From NCBI RefSeq assembly GCF_027938815.1, contig NZ_CP115913.1:4498001-4562000 (forward strand): a stretch of 64,000 nt of DNA, read 5' to 3'. Below are positions 37,092 to 46,271 of this stretch, piece after piece; the stretch's first letter is position 1, and every line of letters starts with the position of its first letter. A model generated the notes under the pieces. That model had not been told where the DNA came from. It worked only from the letters and a program-made list of their open reading frames with translations, and searched no databases. A program made the translations under genes and the position numbers. Source of the stretch: Oceanirhabdus sp. W0125-5. GTDB taxonomy: Bacteria; Bacillota; Clostridia; Clostridiales; Clostridiaceae.

Positions 37092-37931
37092 TTATTTCTG
37101 CTTTTCAAGATACTCCACAGCAATAGAATTAACCCAATAATAGGCCATCTTCTCAAAGTCTTCCTCACTCATATCTTTAGGGACATTAATGATCTTATTT
37201 CTTTTAATTAATTCCTTAACAGCATCTTGATTAAACTGAGTACTGTTTACTTTGTATCTTAACTGAAGACTCTTTCCCCCATGGGGTGTATAAGAACAAT
37301 CTCTATGAAACTTAATTTTATATGTCCATTTTTCATAGTATCCTGGTTTTAATACTCCAACACAGTATCCCTTGTTTAAGGCAGCAATTGTATTACTTAT
37401 TTCGCACCATTCATTTAAACTAATAACTCCATCTCCACCTTTAACACTCTTCCCATTAACATCAAAGATATCAATCTTTTCTCCAATCAACTTATATTTT
37501 TCAGTTACATTGCTATGTAAAATGTATACCTCTTCCATTACTTGTTCCTCAGAAGGACTAAAAATTTCTCTTTTCAACTCTTCAAAAAACAGACCATAAC
37601 TTAGTTTGTTTTTTTTACTGAAAGTAAAGTTACCAGTATAGAATATTGGTATGCTTCCATTGTTTTTAATATTAACCACAACAGAATTATCATCAGCTAA
37701 TCCAATGTAGTCATTAGGAAATATATGTGTAGTTTTAACATTCAAATCAAAATTTTTGCTCTTATCATTCACTATCACATTCATTGTTCCACTGGTTATC
37801 TTAGAAATTTCACTTAAAATCTCTGATGTAAACCAAGCTGTTGTAGTTCTAGCAGTGATTATGATGATAACTATACTCAAAATAATTATTCCTACAACAG
37901 CTGTTCTTCTTGCTTTTTTTCCTATAATCAT
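37092..37931 (-). CDS. SipW-type signal peptide protein, TasA/camelysin-like, paralogue 1
   Basis: This 279-residue secreted protein has a long hydrophobic N-terminal helix (about 13-30), followed by TTAWFTSE and SKITSGTMNVIVND. That is the pattern of SipW-cleaved proteins of the TasA/CalY group. A beta-rich body follows with IFPNDYIGL near 68 and NIKNNGSIPIFYTGNFTF, then ISLNEWCEI near 167 and VLKPGYYEKWTYKIKFH near 195. A late helix-rich tail lies from about 230. It may form surface fibres or act as a matrix component. GAGGGGTG precedes the ATG. Confidence 0.75.
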   Translation of the reverse strand: MIIGKKARRTAVVGIIILSIVIIIITARTTTAWFTSEILSEISKITSGTMNVIVNDKSKNFDLNVKTTHIFPNDYIGLADDNSVVVNIKNNGSIPIFYTGNFTFSKKNKLSYGLFFEELKREIFSPSEEQVMEEVYILHSNVTEKYKLIGEKIDIFDVNGKSVKGGDGVISLNEWCEISNTIAALNKGYCVGVLKPGYYEKWTYKIKFHRDCSYTPHGGKSLQLRYKVNSTQFNQDAVKELIKRNKIINVPKDMSEEDFEKMAYYWVNSIAVEYLEKQK

Positions 37932-38000
37932 TCATAATCACCCCTCTTTAGAAATAAGGCACCCATGGGTGCACATAAAGAATTAAAAACCTTATAAGAA

Positions 38001-38250
38001 GTTGACAGTGTACAGTGGACAATGGACAACGTAGGATGCTTCTGACCTAAGTCAGAACCTACATTTTATTGTTCTTTAGGACAAGAGGTTTTTACTCATT
38101 TTATCCTTGGATAAAATATTGTGCTTAAAATACAATGTTTCATGTAAATCAAACGGATAAACCTTTTATTTTTCAATAAAAAAATAATATTAGAATTTCA
38201 CGGAGTGAAATATCATCCGTTGTCAACTGTCCACTGTCAACCGTCAACTA
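38001..38250. repeat. Heptad-arm palindromic element, copy G
   Basis: A full copy lies between paralogues 1 and 2. The left arm is TTGACAG/TGGACAA heptamers; the right arm TTGTCAACTGTCCACTGTCAAC is its complement. Inner parts are CTTCTGACCTAAGTCAGAA, TTGTTCTTTAGGACAA, the long stem from ACTCATTTTATCC to the AAACGGATAAA side, and TTTCACGGAGTGAAA. The order of parts is the same as in copy B but hardly any sequence is shared in the arms. Confidence 0.85.
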
Positions 38251-38278
38251 TGTTTTTAATTTTTTCTCTCTTAATCTC

Positions 38279-39097
38279 TTACTGCTTAGAAAAAAAGTCC
38301 TTCTCTATAGAATAATATAACCAATCCGTAGCTGTATTAAAATACTGTTCTGATACATCTTCAGGAATATTAATAATATAACTTCTTGATATATTTCTAA
38401 AGGTTTGAAGATTGTTCTGTCCGCTGTATACTTTATATTGAATAGGCATGCTCTTACCAATATACTTAGATGAAGCAGCATTTTCATGGAATTTAATCTT
38501 ATATTTCCACACTTCTTTGCATCCCGGTTTTAACATGCCAGTTGTATATCCTTTGAAATTTCCAAACATCCATCCATATACATTCTGTATTTCTTTTAAA
38601 CTTATTAAACTGTCTGCACCATTTTCTCCATTAATGTTAAAGGTATCTATAAGATCTTTAATATATGAGAATTCCCCAATAAGTCTTTTTTTATTAAAGT
38701 ATTTTTTTTGTTTAACTAACTTATTCTGTGTATTATATACTTCTCTTATTACATCTTCAATTATAAATCCATTTAATATAAAGGTATCCTCTCCACTATA
38801 AGTGAAACCACTGCTATAAACAATAGGAACACTGCTTTCATTAACAATCTCAAATTCAATAGTATTATCTTCTGTTAAAGAAAGATAGTCTCCTGGAAAT
38901 ATTTCATTAGGATTTATGTTAATAGTAAAATCCTGTCTAGCATCGTTTACCTTTATTTTAAGATCACCAGTTTTAATAGTTGTAGGTTTACTAAATATAT
39001 TCTTCATAAACCAAGCATAAGTTGAGTCAATATTTTGTGCTATTACAATTGTAGCCAATAAAATAATAATTATTTTAAATTTCTTTTCTCTTCTCAT
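38279..39097 (-). CDS. SipW-type signal peptide protein, paralogue 2
   Basis: This 272-residue paralogue of the flanking genes has a signal helix followed by STYAWFMKN and TTIKTGDLKIKVND, then IFPGDYLSL, an IVYSSGFTY strand, SLKEIQNVYGW and MLKPGCKEVWKYKIKFH. The lysine-rich start and repeated lysine signals fit a SipW-type secreted protein. The start is the ATG behind AGGTGTGG; a GTG nine bases earlier is in that ribosome site. No sipW gene is in the window, so its peptidase must be elsewhere. Confidence 0.75.
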   Translation of the reverse strand: MRREKKFKIIIILLATIVIAQNIDSTYAWFMKNIFSKPTTIKTGDLKIKVNDARQDFTININPNEIFPGDYLSLTEDNTIEFEIVNESSVPIVYSSGFTYSGEDTFILNGFIIEDVIREVYNTQNKLVKQKKYFNKKRLIGEFSYIKDLIDTFNINGENGADSLISLKEIQNVYGWMFGNFKGYTTGMLKPGCKEVWKYKIKFHENAASSKYIGKSMPIQYKVYSGQNNLQTFRNISRSYIINIPEDVSEQYFNTATDWLYYSIEKDFFSKQ

Positions 39098-39172
39098 ATT
39101 AACCACACCTAAAAAACTATTTTTGATTACTTAGTTAATTTCTTCTTTATTCTCTATTGTTTATTATTTGAT

Positions 39173-39994
39173 TTAAAAAGTATCCTTCCACTCTCTTGCT
39201 ATCTCATCAAAACTGCCATCATCATTATTGAAATCCAACTTCACAACTTTCTGTGCAAGCAGCATACTAGTTATTGCATCAACTCTATTTTGTGTTGCCT
39301 CAGCTCCATAATCTAAGAAAATATTGAATCCATTTTTGATATTGTACTCATTACCACACTTTTCATGGAATTTAATCTTCATAGACCATGTTTCATTTTG
39401 CCCTGGCTCAAGCTTTCCAGCATAAACCTTTTCAAGAGCAGCAGATTTAGTGGCACAGAATTCTATCCACTCTCTTATGCTTATTAATTCATCAGCAGGT
39501 CTATTATTCATAGCAAGTAACTCTCCCTTAAGATCATACTTATCTATATCATTCACATAAGCTCCAATAGGAGATGCCAATGCAAAATCCCTTACATAGA
39601 AGGTAGTTGACAGAACCTTTCCATCCTTATCTCTAACTGTCCTTGAAAGATTCTCAAAAACTAATCCATTACTGAGAAAGTTACTATCTTTTCCATCTGA
39701 ATATTTAAAGTTGCTTATATAAACCATATCAAGGGTTCCTGTATTACGAATCTCAATATCCGCAGTATTATTCTCTCCAACTGTAATATAATCACCTGGA
39801 ACTAATTTTGTACTTGCAATATCAAACCTGAAGTTTTCTGTTTCTCCATTAGCACTCATTGTAAGAGTTCCACTGGAAATTTCGTTTTCTTCACTTGTTG
39901 CACCTGCAGTAAAGAAGGCAAAAGTTCCATATCCTATTCCTGCTAAAGCAAGAAAACCTACTAAAAGTAAAATTAAAAGAGTCCTTTTCTTCAT
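39173..39994 (-). CDS. SipW-type signal peptide protein, paralogue 3
   Basis: This 273-residue protein is the most canonical of the three: KKRTLLILLLVGFLALAGIG as signal helix, then GTFAFFTAG and NEISSGTLTMS, exactly the SipW site seen in TasA and camelysin. LVPGDYITVGENNTADIEIR follows near 70, ISIREWIEF near 175 and KLEPGQNETWSMKIKFHEKC near 205. It is the first gene of the minus-strand trio, so the other two may be diverged duplicates. AGGTG precedes the ATG. A short heptad-like tract (39140-39172) lies after its stop. Confidence 0.8.
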   Translation of the reverse strand: MKKRTLLILLLVGFLALAGIGYGTFAFFTAGATSEENEISSGTLTMSANGETENFRFDIASTKLVPGDYITVGENNTADIEIRNTGTLDMVYISNFKYSDGKDSNFLSNGLVFENLSRTVRDKDGKVLSTTFYVRDFALASPIGAYVNDIDKYDLKGELLAMNNRPADELISIREWIEFCATKSAALEKVYAGKLEPGQNETWSMKIKFHEKCGNEYNIKNGFNIFLDYGAEATQNRVDAITSMLLAQKVVKLDFNNDDGSFDEIAREWKDTF

Positions 39995-40111
39995 ATAAAA
40001 CACCTACTTCTAAAATTTATTGAAAAAATTAATTACTTATATTTCATATTTAATATTCCTTTAAATGAAAATTTTATGTGAAAGTGAAAGATAAAGATTA
40101 AAGAATAAATG

Positions 40112-40142
40112 TTGACATTCACGTCACGTGAACCTTTATAAT
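40112..40142 (+). promoter_or_regulatory. MerR-type promoter with dyad operator
   Basis: TTGACA (40112-40117) and TATAAT (40137-40142) are separated by 19 bp, the long spacer typical of MerR-regulated promoters. The spacer contains a perfect palindrome TTCACGT-C-ACGTGAA at 40118-40132. It lies 64 bp upstream of the MerR gene, suggesting autoregulation. Confidence 0.8.
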
Positions 40143-40205
40143 ATATTTAAGAGGCGCATCTTAAATAAACTAAATAACAATTAACCTTTTAGGAGAATTA
40201 CTACC

Positions 40206-40937
40206 ATGGATAAATTACTAAAAATCAAAGAAGTTGCAACTAAATACAGTATCACTAAAAGGACCTTAAGATATTATGAAGAAATTGGAATTCTATCAAC
40301 TATACGAAAGGAAGATTCCAATTACAGATACTATGATAATGAATCATTAAGTAGACTGGAGCAAATAATTCTTTTAAAAAGTTTAAATTTTCAAATTAGT
40401 GAAATCAGAGAAATTATACTATCTAAGGATGAAGAATTTATAGATAATATGCTGCAAGATAAGCTAATTAAAATTCAAAATGAGATAGATAACTTATATG
40501 CCAGTAAAGAATTAATTTCTTCAATTCTCAAAATTAAAAACAAACAAGGTACAAGCAGTATAAATTTTTATCAAGTTATAAGAGAACAAATATACATTCA
40601 TAAAAATATAGAAAGGAGAATACACATGAATCAATATGCAGGTGATATGATTATTCTTGAATTTGGCATAAATATTGTGCCATATGCTCAAGAATTAATT
40701 GATAATATAAAAGAATATAGAAAACAAATTGAAAAAACTACTAACAAAGAACTGCCATTAATCAGGATAAGAGATGTTGAGTCTTTGAAAGATGATGAAT
40801 ATAGAATAGTAATTAAAGATGTTGTTGTTAAAAATCAAAGCATTGAAAATGTTGATGATAATAAAAAAGTTATGAAAATCATCACTGAATTAAAAGAATC
40901 TATAAATTCCAACCATGAAAATTTATTCATTAATTAA
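40206..40937 (+). CDS. MerR-family regulator with FlhA-like C-terminal region
   Basis: This 243-residue protein has a MerR DNA-binding domain at residues about 4-72 (LKIKEVATKYSITKRTLRYY), followed by a coiled-coil helix at about 80-118. Residues 149-210 do not look like a usual MerR effector domain. They resemble the start of the FlhA cytoplasmic region: IILEFGINIVPYAQ, IDNIKEYRKQIE, LPLIRIRDVESL and EYRIVIKDVVV. The start is behind AGGAG. Upstream lies a 19-bp-spacer promoter with a palindrome. A strong internal ribosome site precedes residue 141. Confidence 0.85.
   Translation: MDKLLKIKEVATKYSITKRTLRYYEEIGILSTIRKEDSNYRYYDNESLSRLEQIILLKSLNFQISEIREIILSKDEEFIDNMLQDKLIKIQNEIDNLYASKELISSILKIKNKQGTSSINFYQVIREQIYIHKNIERRIHMNQYAGDMIILEFGINIVPYAQELIDNIKEYRKQIEKTTNKELPLIRIRDVESLKDDEYRIVIKDVVVKNQSIENVDDNKKVMKIITELKESINSNHENLFIN
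40612..40628 (+). promoter_or_regulatory. Possible internal ribosome site in the MerR gene
   Basis: AAAGGAG at 40612-40618 lies 7 nt before an in-frame ATG at 40626 (residue 141), right at the start of the FlhA-like part. It could produce a separate polypeptide of about 103 residues. The bases also encode Glu-Arg-Arg, so chance is possible. Confidence 0.35.
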
Positions 40938-41025
40938 TATATTTTTTATTTTTAACAAATTATAGTATAATAGTGTTATATTTTTTGCATTCTATATGAT
41001 TACATTTAAGGAGGACTTCGCAAAT

Positions 41026-41817
41026 ATGAAAAAAATATTAATACTATTGTTAATACTATTATCACTTAGCGGATGTAGTAATACAGATAATAAGGCTAAT
41101 GAATCAGTATCAAATAACTCTCAAGAGGTTACTGAAAGCAAAGAAAGTTCAGAAGATTATATGGTTTTTCAAAAGGAAAGTGATCACTTTAAATTTTATT
41201 CATTTAATAAAGATAATCAGGTAATTGATGATTTAACTAAAGAATTGGAAGGTAACTATGAGAGAATAACTGATACTTATAAAACTTATCCAGAAGAAAA
41301 ATTTGATGTATATATATATTCTGATGTTGAGTCTTTTCATGAAAGCCTAGATTTAACTAATGCACCAGGCTGGGTTGTATCTTCATTTATGAATTATAAA
41401 GAAATTCACATAGTATCACCTTCAAATCCAGGTGAACATCATGATTATGACAGTATACTCAAAGCAGCTTTTAATTCATTCACTCGAGCTATTATTAAAA
41501 GAATTAATAGCAATTTACCAAAATGGTTATCTTTAGGGATTCCTCAATATGAAAGACAGATTAAAATAAAATTTCCTGAAGGTTTTAAAGAAGATAATAT
41601 ACCGGAATTAACTGAATTAGAATCTCCATCATCTATTGAAATAAGTACTTTTTATATCAGCTATACTGTGGTTGAATTTATAGTAGATAAATATGGGTAT
41701 GATACTTTGATAGAGTTAATAAAAAAACCTGATAATTATGAAGAGATATTTGGTTTTAATAAAGTAGAATTTGAAAAAAAATGGCGTGATTACATTATAG
41801 ATAAATATCTTAAATAA
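41026..41817 (+). CDS. Lipoprotein with degenerate gluzincin (peptidase MA-like) domain
   Basis: This 263-residue lipoprotein has the lipobox LSLSGC near residue 16. The domain from about residue 45 resembles the clan MA peptidases that carry a HExxH helix followed by LPxWLxEGLAxYE. Here the first helix reads LKAAFNSFTRAI with no HExxH, while NLPKWLSLGIPQYERQ remains (the usual Glu is replaced). Activity is therefore unlikely. The start is the ATG behind AAGGAGG; an in-frame ATG upstream lacks one. It follows the MerR gene by 88 bp and probably shares its promoter. Confidence 0.6.
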   Translation: MKKILILLLILLSLSGCSNTDNKANESVSNNSQEVTESKESSEDYMVFQKESDHFKFYSFNKDNQVIDDLTKELEGNYERITDTYKTYPEEKFDVYIYSDVESFHESLDLTNAPGWVVSSFMNYKEIHIVSPSNPGEHHDYDSILKAAFNSFTRAIIKRINSNLPKWLSLGIPQYERQIKIKFPEGFKEDNIPELTELESPSSIEISTFYISYTVVEFIVDKYGYDTLIELIKKPDNYEEIFGFNKVEFEKKWRDYIIDKYLK

Positions 41818-41825
41818 ATAAAATT

Positions 41826-41849
41826 GGACAAACCTCCCATGGTTTGTCC
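41826..41849. terminator. Terminator between convergent genes
   Basis: GGACAAACC and GGTTTGTCC form a 9-bp stem around TCCCAT, with T-rich sequence after it. It separates the gluzincin-like gene from cobD. Confidence 0.8.
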
Positions 41850-41857
41850 GCTTTATT

Positions 41858-42925
41858 TTAGATACTTTTTAACATTTCAAATAACTTATTATTTCTATCT
41901 TCGTCTTTTATTGCAAGTCTTATATGATAATTACTAAGTCCTCTATAATTATCTGCATTCCTGATTAGGAATCCTCTCTTAAGGCAAGTATCATAGAATT
42001 CCTTTGATGTGATTCCATTTAATTCACACAGTACATAATTTCCATATGTTCTATATACTTTATTGAATATGGAGTATTCCATTAATCTCTTAATAAAAGG
42101 CGCCCTTGTATTTTCTAGCCACTCTATGCTCTTACTATTATAATCCTCATCAAAGAGTACAGATTTTACAGCTTCTACTGCAAAGGTATTTATGTTCCAT
42201 GGATTCTGCTTTTTCGAAATCTCATCTCTTAACTCTTTTGAGCTTGTTATTCCGTATCCAAATCTAATTCCTGGCATACCATAATATTTTGTAAGAGCTT
42301 TTATCACAAGAAGACAGCTAAATTCATTCACCCATTTAACTAAAGATTGATCTTTTAGCAAAGTAAAATGGATAAATGCCTCATCAATGATTACCTTCTT
42401 CCCTGCTTTCTCACAGTATTCAAGAATTTTTCTTATACATTCTTTATTAAGGACACTTCCATCAGGATTATTTGGATTTGCTAAGATAACTCCATCTACC
42501 CCTTCTAAGTCCTTGTTCAATTTTTCATAATCAATATATAATGAATATGTTCCATCTTCATTCTTCTTCTGTTCCATTTGAAAATACTGAGTTTCTACTC
42601 CCCATTTTTCTGCACTTAAATGGTATTCTGCAAATGAAGGAGCTGGTATTAGTATACTCTTTAAAGTTGATATTGAAAGGTCTATTATCTCCGCTGCACC
42701 ATTTCCAAGAAGAAATAACTCTTCATTGATTGACTCATATCTGCTTAGTGCCTCTCGCACCATTCTGTATTTTATATCTGGATAATTAACAACATTTTTT
42801 AATGCCTCATCCAAGCTATTTTTAAAACTCTCAGGTACACCTAAAGGATTTATATTAGAACTAAAATCTATAAGTTCCTGTCCTTTTAATTTACCCTCAG
42901 TATATATATCTCCTCCGTGGACCAT
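41858..42925 (-). CDS. cobD: L-threonine-O-3-phosphate decarboxylase
   Basis: This 355-residue PLP enzyme of the aminotransferase fold makes aminopropanol phosphate for the nucleotide loop of cobalamin. It has NPNNPDGS near residue 145, DEAFIHF near 178 and the PLP lysine in VIKALTKYYGMPGIRFGYG near 205. The start is placed at the ATG of MVHGGDIY because GAGGTGG sits 8 nt upstream and the family usually begins with such an H-G-G sequence; an ATG 27 nt earlier is possible. It is the last gene of the second cobalamin operon. Confidence 0.93.
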   Translation of the reverse strand: MVHGGDIYTEGKLKGQELIDFSSNINPLGVPESFKNSLDEALKNVVNYPDIKYRMVREALSRYESINEELFLLGNGAAEIIDLSISTLKSILIPAPSFAEYHLSAEKWGVETQYFQMEQKKNEDGTYSLYIDYEKLNKDLEGVDGVILANPNNPDGSVLNKECIRKILEYCEKAGKKVIIDEAFIHFTLLKDQSLVKWVNEFSCLLVIKALTKYYGMPGIRFGYGITSSKELRDEISKKQNPWNINTFAVEAVKSVLFDEDYNSKSIEWLENTRAPFIKRLMEYSIFNKVYRTYGNYVLCELNGITSKEFYDTCLKRGFLIRNADNYRGLSNYHIRLAIKDEDRNNKLFEMLKSI

Positions 42926-42961
42926 TAAATCAGCCACCTCTTTCATTCTCATTTGTCATCT

Positions 42962-43915
42962 TTACTTGTACAAGATAATGCATATTACTAAATATACTCC
43001 AAGAAGCCATATCTCACTACCATACATAAGCTTCACTGTATCCTTAATATGCTCAAGGTTTAAAGTTTTTATCTTATCCCCTATAGTTGGTTTATATATT
43101 ACCTCTCCAAAATAAGTGTTTGTTCCACCTAATTGAACTCCAAGAACACCAGCTGTAGCCCCTTCTGGATATGCACAGTTAGGACTTTTATGATTTTTTC
43201 TATCTCTTATCATTATCTTTAATCCATTGAATATACTTCCTCTTACCACTGGAGCTGATAATGCCATGAGAATCCCTGATAATCTTGCTGGTATAATATT
43301 AAACAAATCATCCACCTTAGCTGGGAAGAACCCAATATGCTTATATTTCTCAGTAAGATAACCAAGTGTTGAATCCATTGTATTTATCCCTTTATATAGC
43401 ATAGCAAGTGGCGCCCCACCAATCATTGCATAAAATAATGGCGCAATAACACCGTCTGCAGTATTCTCAGCGATTGTTTCAACATCAGCTCTAATAATCT
43501 CGTCAGAATTTAGCTGAGATGTTTCTCGTCCTACAATATATGAAAGCTTTAACCTTGCATCTTTAATATCATCTTTCTTCAGTGCATCATAGACTTTCAT
43601 TCCTTCAACCTTAAGACATTTACATGCTAATGTTGTCCATAGAATAAAAATATTCAGAGCATGATGTAATATTCCAATCTTCCTTGTTATGAATAATAGA
43701 ATAAATGGAACTGAATAAGTTACAAGTGCAACTATTATCACAATAAAACCACCATATATTTTAAGCTGTTTATCGTTCTTAGCAAGCTTTCTGAAAATCT
43801 TCTCTAGTTTTCTAATGAGTCGTCCTATATATATGATAGGGTGAGGAAACCCATAAGGATCTCCCACTATCCAATCAATAATCACCGCAATAACAACATC
43901 TATAACGTACCACAT
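42962..43915 (-). CDS. cbiB: Adenosylcobinamide-phosphate synthase
   Basis: This 317-residue membrane protein couples cobyric acid with the aminopropanol moiety. It begins with a hydrophobic helix and DWIVGDPYGFPHPIIYIGRL near residue 15, the family signature. ENTADGVIAPLFYAMIGG near 150 and NCAYPEGATAGVLGVQLGG near 250 are conserved. It overlaps the cbiP stop by one base (TAATG) and precedes cobD by 36 bp, consistent with one transcript. Confidence 0.95.
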   Translation of the reverse strand: MWYVIDVVIAVIIDWIVGDPYGFPHPIIYIGRLIRKLEKIFRKLAKNDKQLKIYGGFIVIIVALVTYSVPFILLFITRKIGILHHALNIFILWTTLACKCLKVEGMKVYDALKKDDIKDARLKLSYIVGRETSQLNSDEIIRADVETIAENTADGVIAPLFYAMIGGAPLAMLYKGINTMDSTLGYLTEKYKHIGFFPAKVDDLFNIIPARLSGILMALSAPVVRGSIFNGLKIMIRDRKNHKSPNCAYPEGATAGVLGVQLGGTNTYFGEVIYKPTIGDKIKTLNLEHIKDTVKLMYGSEIWLLGVYLVICIILYK

Positions 43916-45399
43916 TATTTGTTCTTAACTCCTACGATCTTATAAATCTCATCCATATCTAGAGCGTTTCTAACTAGGTCAGCAAGCTTATCAAGTTCTT
44001 CTTCTCTTAAACTTTCATATGCTCTACTCTTACGTTCTTCTAAACCTTTTTCTTTTCTTATTTCATTTAATATATACTCTCTAAAGTTAACGCTATCAAA
44101 GATACCATGAATGTAAGTACCTATTACGTTACCTTTGTCATTTATTGCTCCGTCTTTAATCTTAACTTCTTTTCCATTTTCGTTATAGATTTCAAACATT
44201 GATTTACTATGTTCTCCATACTGACATTGTCCCATATGAATCTCATAACCATACACTTCTCCACTACATACATTACTTGTAGCTTTTACTCTAGTCATAG
44301 TTTTCTCTTTTTCAAATATAGTTTCAATATCAAGTATTCCAAGTCCCTCAACTTCACCTACAGTAGATTCAGTTTCATAAGGATCCTTTAATTTTTCTCC
44401 AAGAATCTGGAATCCACCACATATACCAACTGTCTTTTTCTCAATTGAATGTTCTTTTATAAGTTCCTCAAGTCCACTTTCTCTAACAAATAACAGGTCC
44501 TCAAGAGTATTCTTGCTTCCTGGGATTACTACTAAATCAGGATTTCCGAATTCTTCTTTTCTCGTAACAAATCTTACTGATACATCCTCTTCAATTGTTA
44601 AAGCATCAAGGTCAGTGAAGTTTGAAATGTGAGGAAGCTTAATAACAGCGATATCAATATCCCCATCCTTTTTCTTTTTGTTGAATTCAATAGCTCCATC
44701 CTCATCCTCAAGCATTAACCTGAAATATGGAACCACCCCAAGAGTTGGAATATTAATAACATCCTCAAGCATAGAAAGTCCTGGCTTAAGAATCTCAACA
44801 TCTCCTCTGAACTTATTTATTATAGTTCCTTTAACTCTCTTCTTCTCTTCATCTTTAAGAAGCAACATAGTTCCTGCAAGTGATGCAAAAACTCCACCTT
44901 TATCTATGTCACCAACAAGAACAACAGGAGCATCAACAAGCTCTGCCATTCCCATATTTACTATATCTCTGTCTCTTAAATTAATCTCTGCAGGGCTTCC
45001 AGCACCTTCCATAACAACAATATCAAACTCTTCTTCAAGCTTATCAAATTCCTTTTTAAGCATATCTTTAAACTCAAGCTTCATATTGTGGTATCCCATA
45101 GCTGAAGAATTTCCCCATACCTTACCGTTAACGATTATCTGACACTTTTTATCAGTTGTTGGTTTTAACAGAATAGGATTCATAAACACCTGTGGCTCCA
45201 TACCTGCTGCGTAAGCTTGAAGTACTTGAGCTCTCCCCATTTCCTTACCATCTAAAGTGATATAAGAGTTCAATGACATATTCTGTGATTTATATGGAAC
45301 AACCTTATATCCATCCTGCTTAAAAATTCTACAAAGAGCTGCAACAAGAATAGACTTACCTACTGATGATGCTGTCCCCTGAACCATTATCTTAGCCAT
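43915..45399 (-). CDS. cbiP: Adenosylcobyric acid synthase (glutamine-hydrolysing)
   Basis: This 494-residue enzyme amidates the b, d, e and g side chains. The N-terminal P-loop variant [12 protein letters not shown] lies near residue 5, [10 protein letters not shown] near 40 and [13 protein letters not shown] near 130. The glutaminase domain has [12 protein letters not shown] near 332 with the nucleophile cysteine and YIHGIFDS near 435 with the histidine. GGGGTG precedes the ATG. It lies 10 bp downstream of cbiK in the second operon. Confidence 0.97.
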   Translation of the reverse strand: MAKIMVQGTASSVGKSILVAALCRIFKQDGYKVVPYKSQNMSLNSYITLDGKEMGRAQVLQAYAAGMEPQVFMNPILLKPTTDKKCQIIVNGKVWGNSSAMGYHNMKLEFKDMLKKEFDKLEEEFDIVVMEGAGSPAEINLRDRDIVNMGMAELVDAPVVLVGDIDKGGVFASLAGTMLLLKDEEKKRVKGTIINKFRGDVEILKPGLSMLEDVINIPTLGVVPYFRLMLEDEDGAIEFNKKKKDGDIDIAVIKLPHISNFTDLDALTIEEDVSVRFVTRKEEFGNPDLVVIPGSKNTLEDLLFVRESGLEELIKEHSIEKKTVGICGGFQILGEKLKDPYETESTVGEVEGLGILDIETIFEKEKTMTRVKATSNVCSGEVYGYEIHMGQCQYGEHSKSMFEIYNENGKEVKIKDGAINDKGNVIGTYIHGIFDSVNFREYILNEIRKEKGLEERKSRAYESLREEELDKLADLVRNALDMDEIYKIVGVKNK

Positions 45400-45409
45400 A
45401 AATACACCC

Positions 45410-46237
45410 CTATCTCTTCTTTGTCTTTCCTAAAGTATCAAATTCACCGCTTAATGTATCATTTATTCTATCAACATAAATTTCTCTTATTTTCTCATTC
45501 TCACCAAGTCCATGCATGTATATCTCAACATTGAACCCTTCTTCTGTAAGGATTGTCTTCCATGAATCTTCCTCATCTGAAGCCATATCATTCTGTGCAT
45601 GGTCTCCTGCTACAACCATAAATGGCATAAGTGTAACATTCTTTATACCTTTTCTTTTAATTCTCTTAATTACTCTATCTAAAGTAGGATAACCTTCTAC
45701 TGTAGCCATATATACATTCTCATAACCATTATCATGAATTACACTCTCTAAACATGAATATGCAGCTGTTGAGAAGTGCATTGTTCCATGTCCCATCATT
45801 ATTACACATTCCTTACCTTTTAATGTATCCTCAAGAGCTTCAAATACCATAGTGTAATCATCAGGAGTATCCTCTTCCTCTCCCTTAAAGTAAAGAAGTG
45901 GTCTACCAACTTTTAAAACCTTAAAATCAGCATGGAATTTATGCATTAAAGATATTTTTATATAATCATACTCTTCACCTGGTATCACATGGATAGGTTG
46001 AACATAAACTTCCTCAAAACCTCTATCCTTTAAATCTTTAACAGCTTCTGCTGGAGTTGGAATAACAATTCCCTCATTCTCCTTAATCTTGTTGATTATT
46101 CTATGAGAAGTGTATGCCTTAACAACCTCAAACCCTTGAAATTCCTCTCTAATTTTACCCTCGATTGCATCAAGAGTTAATTTTCTTGTTTCCTGATAGC
46201 TTGTACCGAAACTAGCTACTACTATTGCTTTTTTCAT
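45410..46237 (-). CDS. cbiK: Sirohydrochlorin cobaltochelatase, CbiK type
   Basis: This 275-residue chelatase inserts cobalt into sirohydrochlorin, the first committed step of this pathway. [21 protein letters not shown] lies at the start, [18 protein letters not shown] near residue 145 and [19 protein letters not shown] near 205, supplying the metal-binding histidines. The start is the ATG behind GGAGGG; translation of the frame upstream would run into the riboswitch. It is the first gene of the second operon, with the riboswitch directly upstream. Confidence 0.95.
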   Translation of the reverse strand: MKKAIVVASFGTSYQETRKLTLDAIEGKIREEFQGFEVVKAYTSHRIINKIKENEGIVIPTPAEAVKDLKDRGFEEVYVQPIHVIPGEEYDYIKISLMHKFHADFKVLKVGRPLLYFKGEEEDTPDDYTMVFEALEDTLKGKECVIMMGHGTMHFSTAAYSCLESVIHDNGYENVYMATVEGYPTLDRVIKRIKRKGIKNVTLMPFMVVAGDHAQNDMASDEEDSWKTILTEEGFNVEIYMHGLGENEKIREIYVDRINDTLSGEFDTLGKTKKR

Positions 46238-46271
46238 GTTTGCTTCCCTCCGAAGATTTGTATTTGCATAC

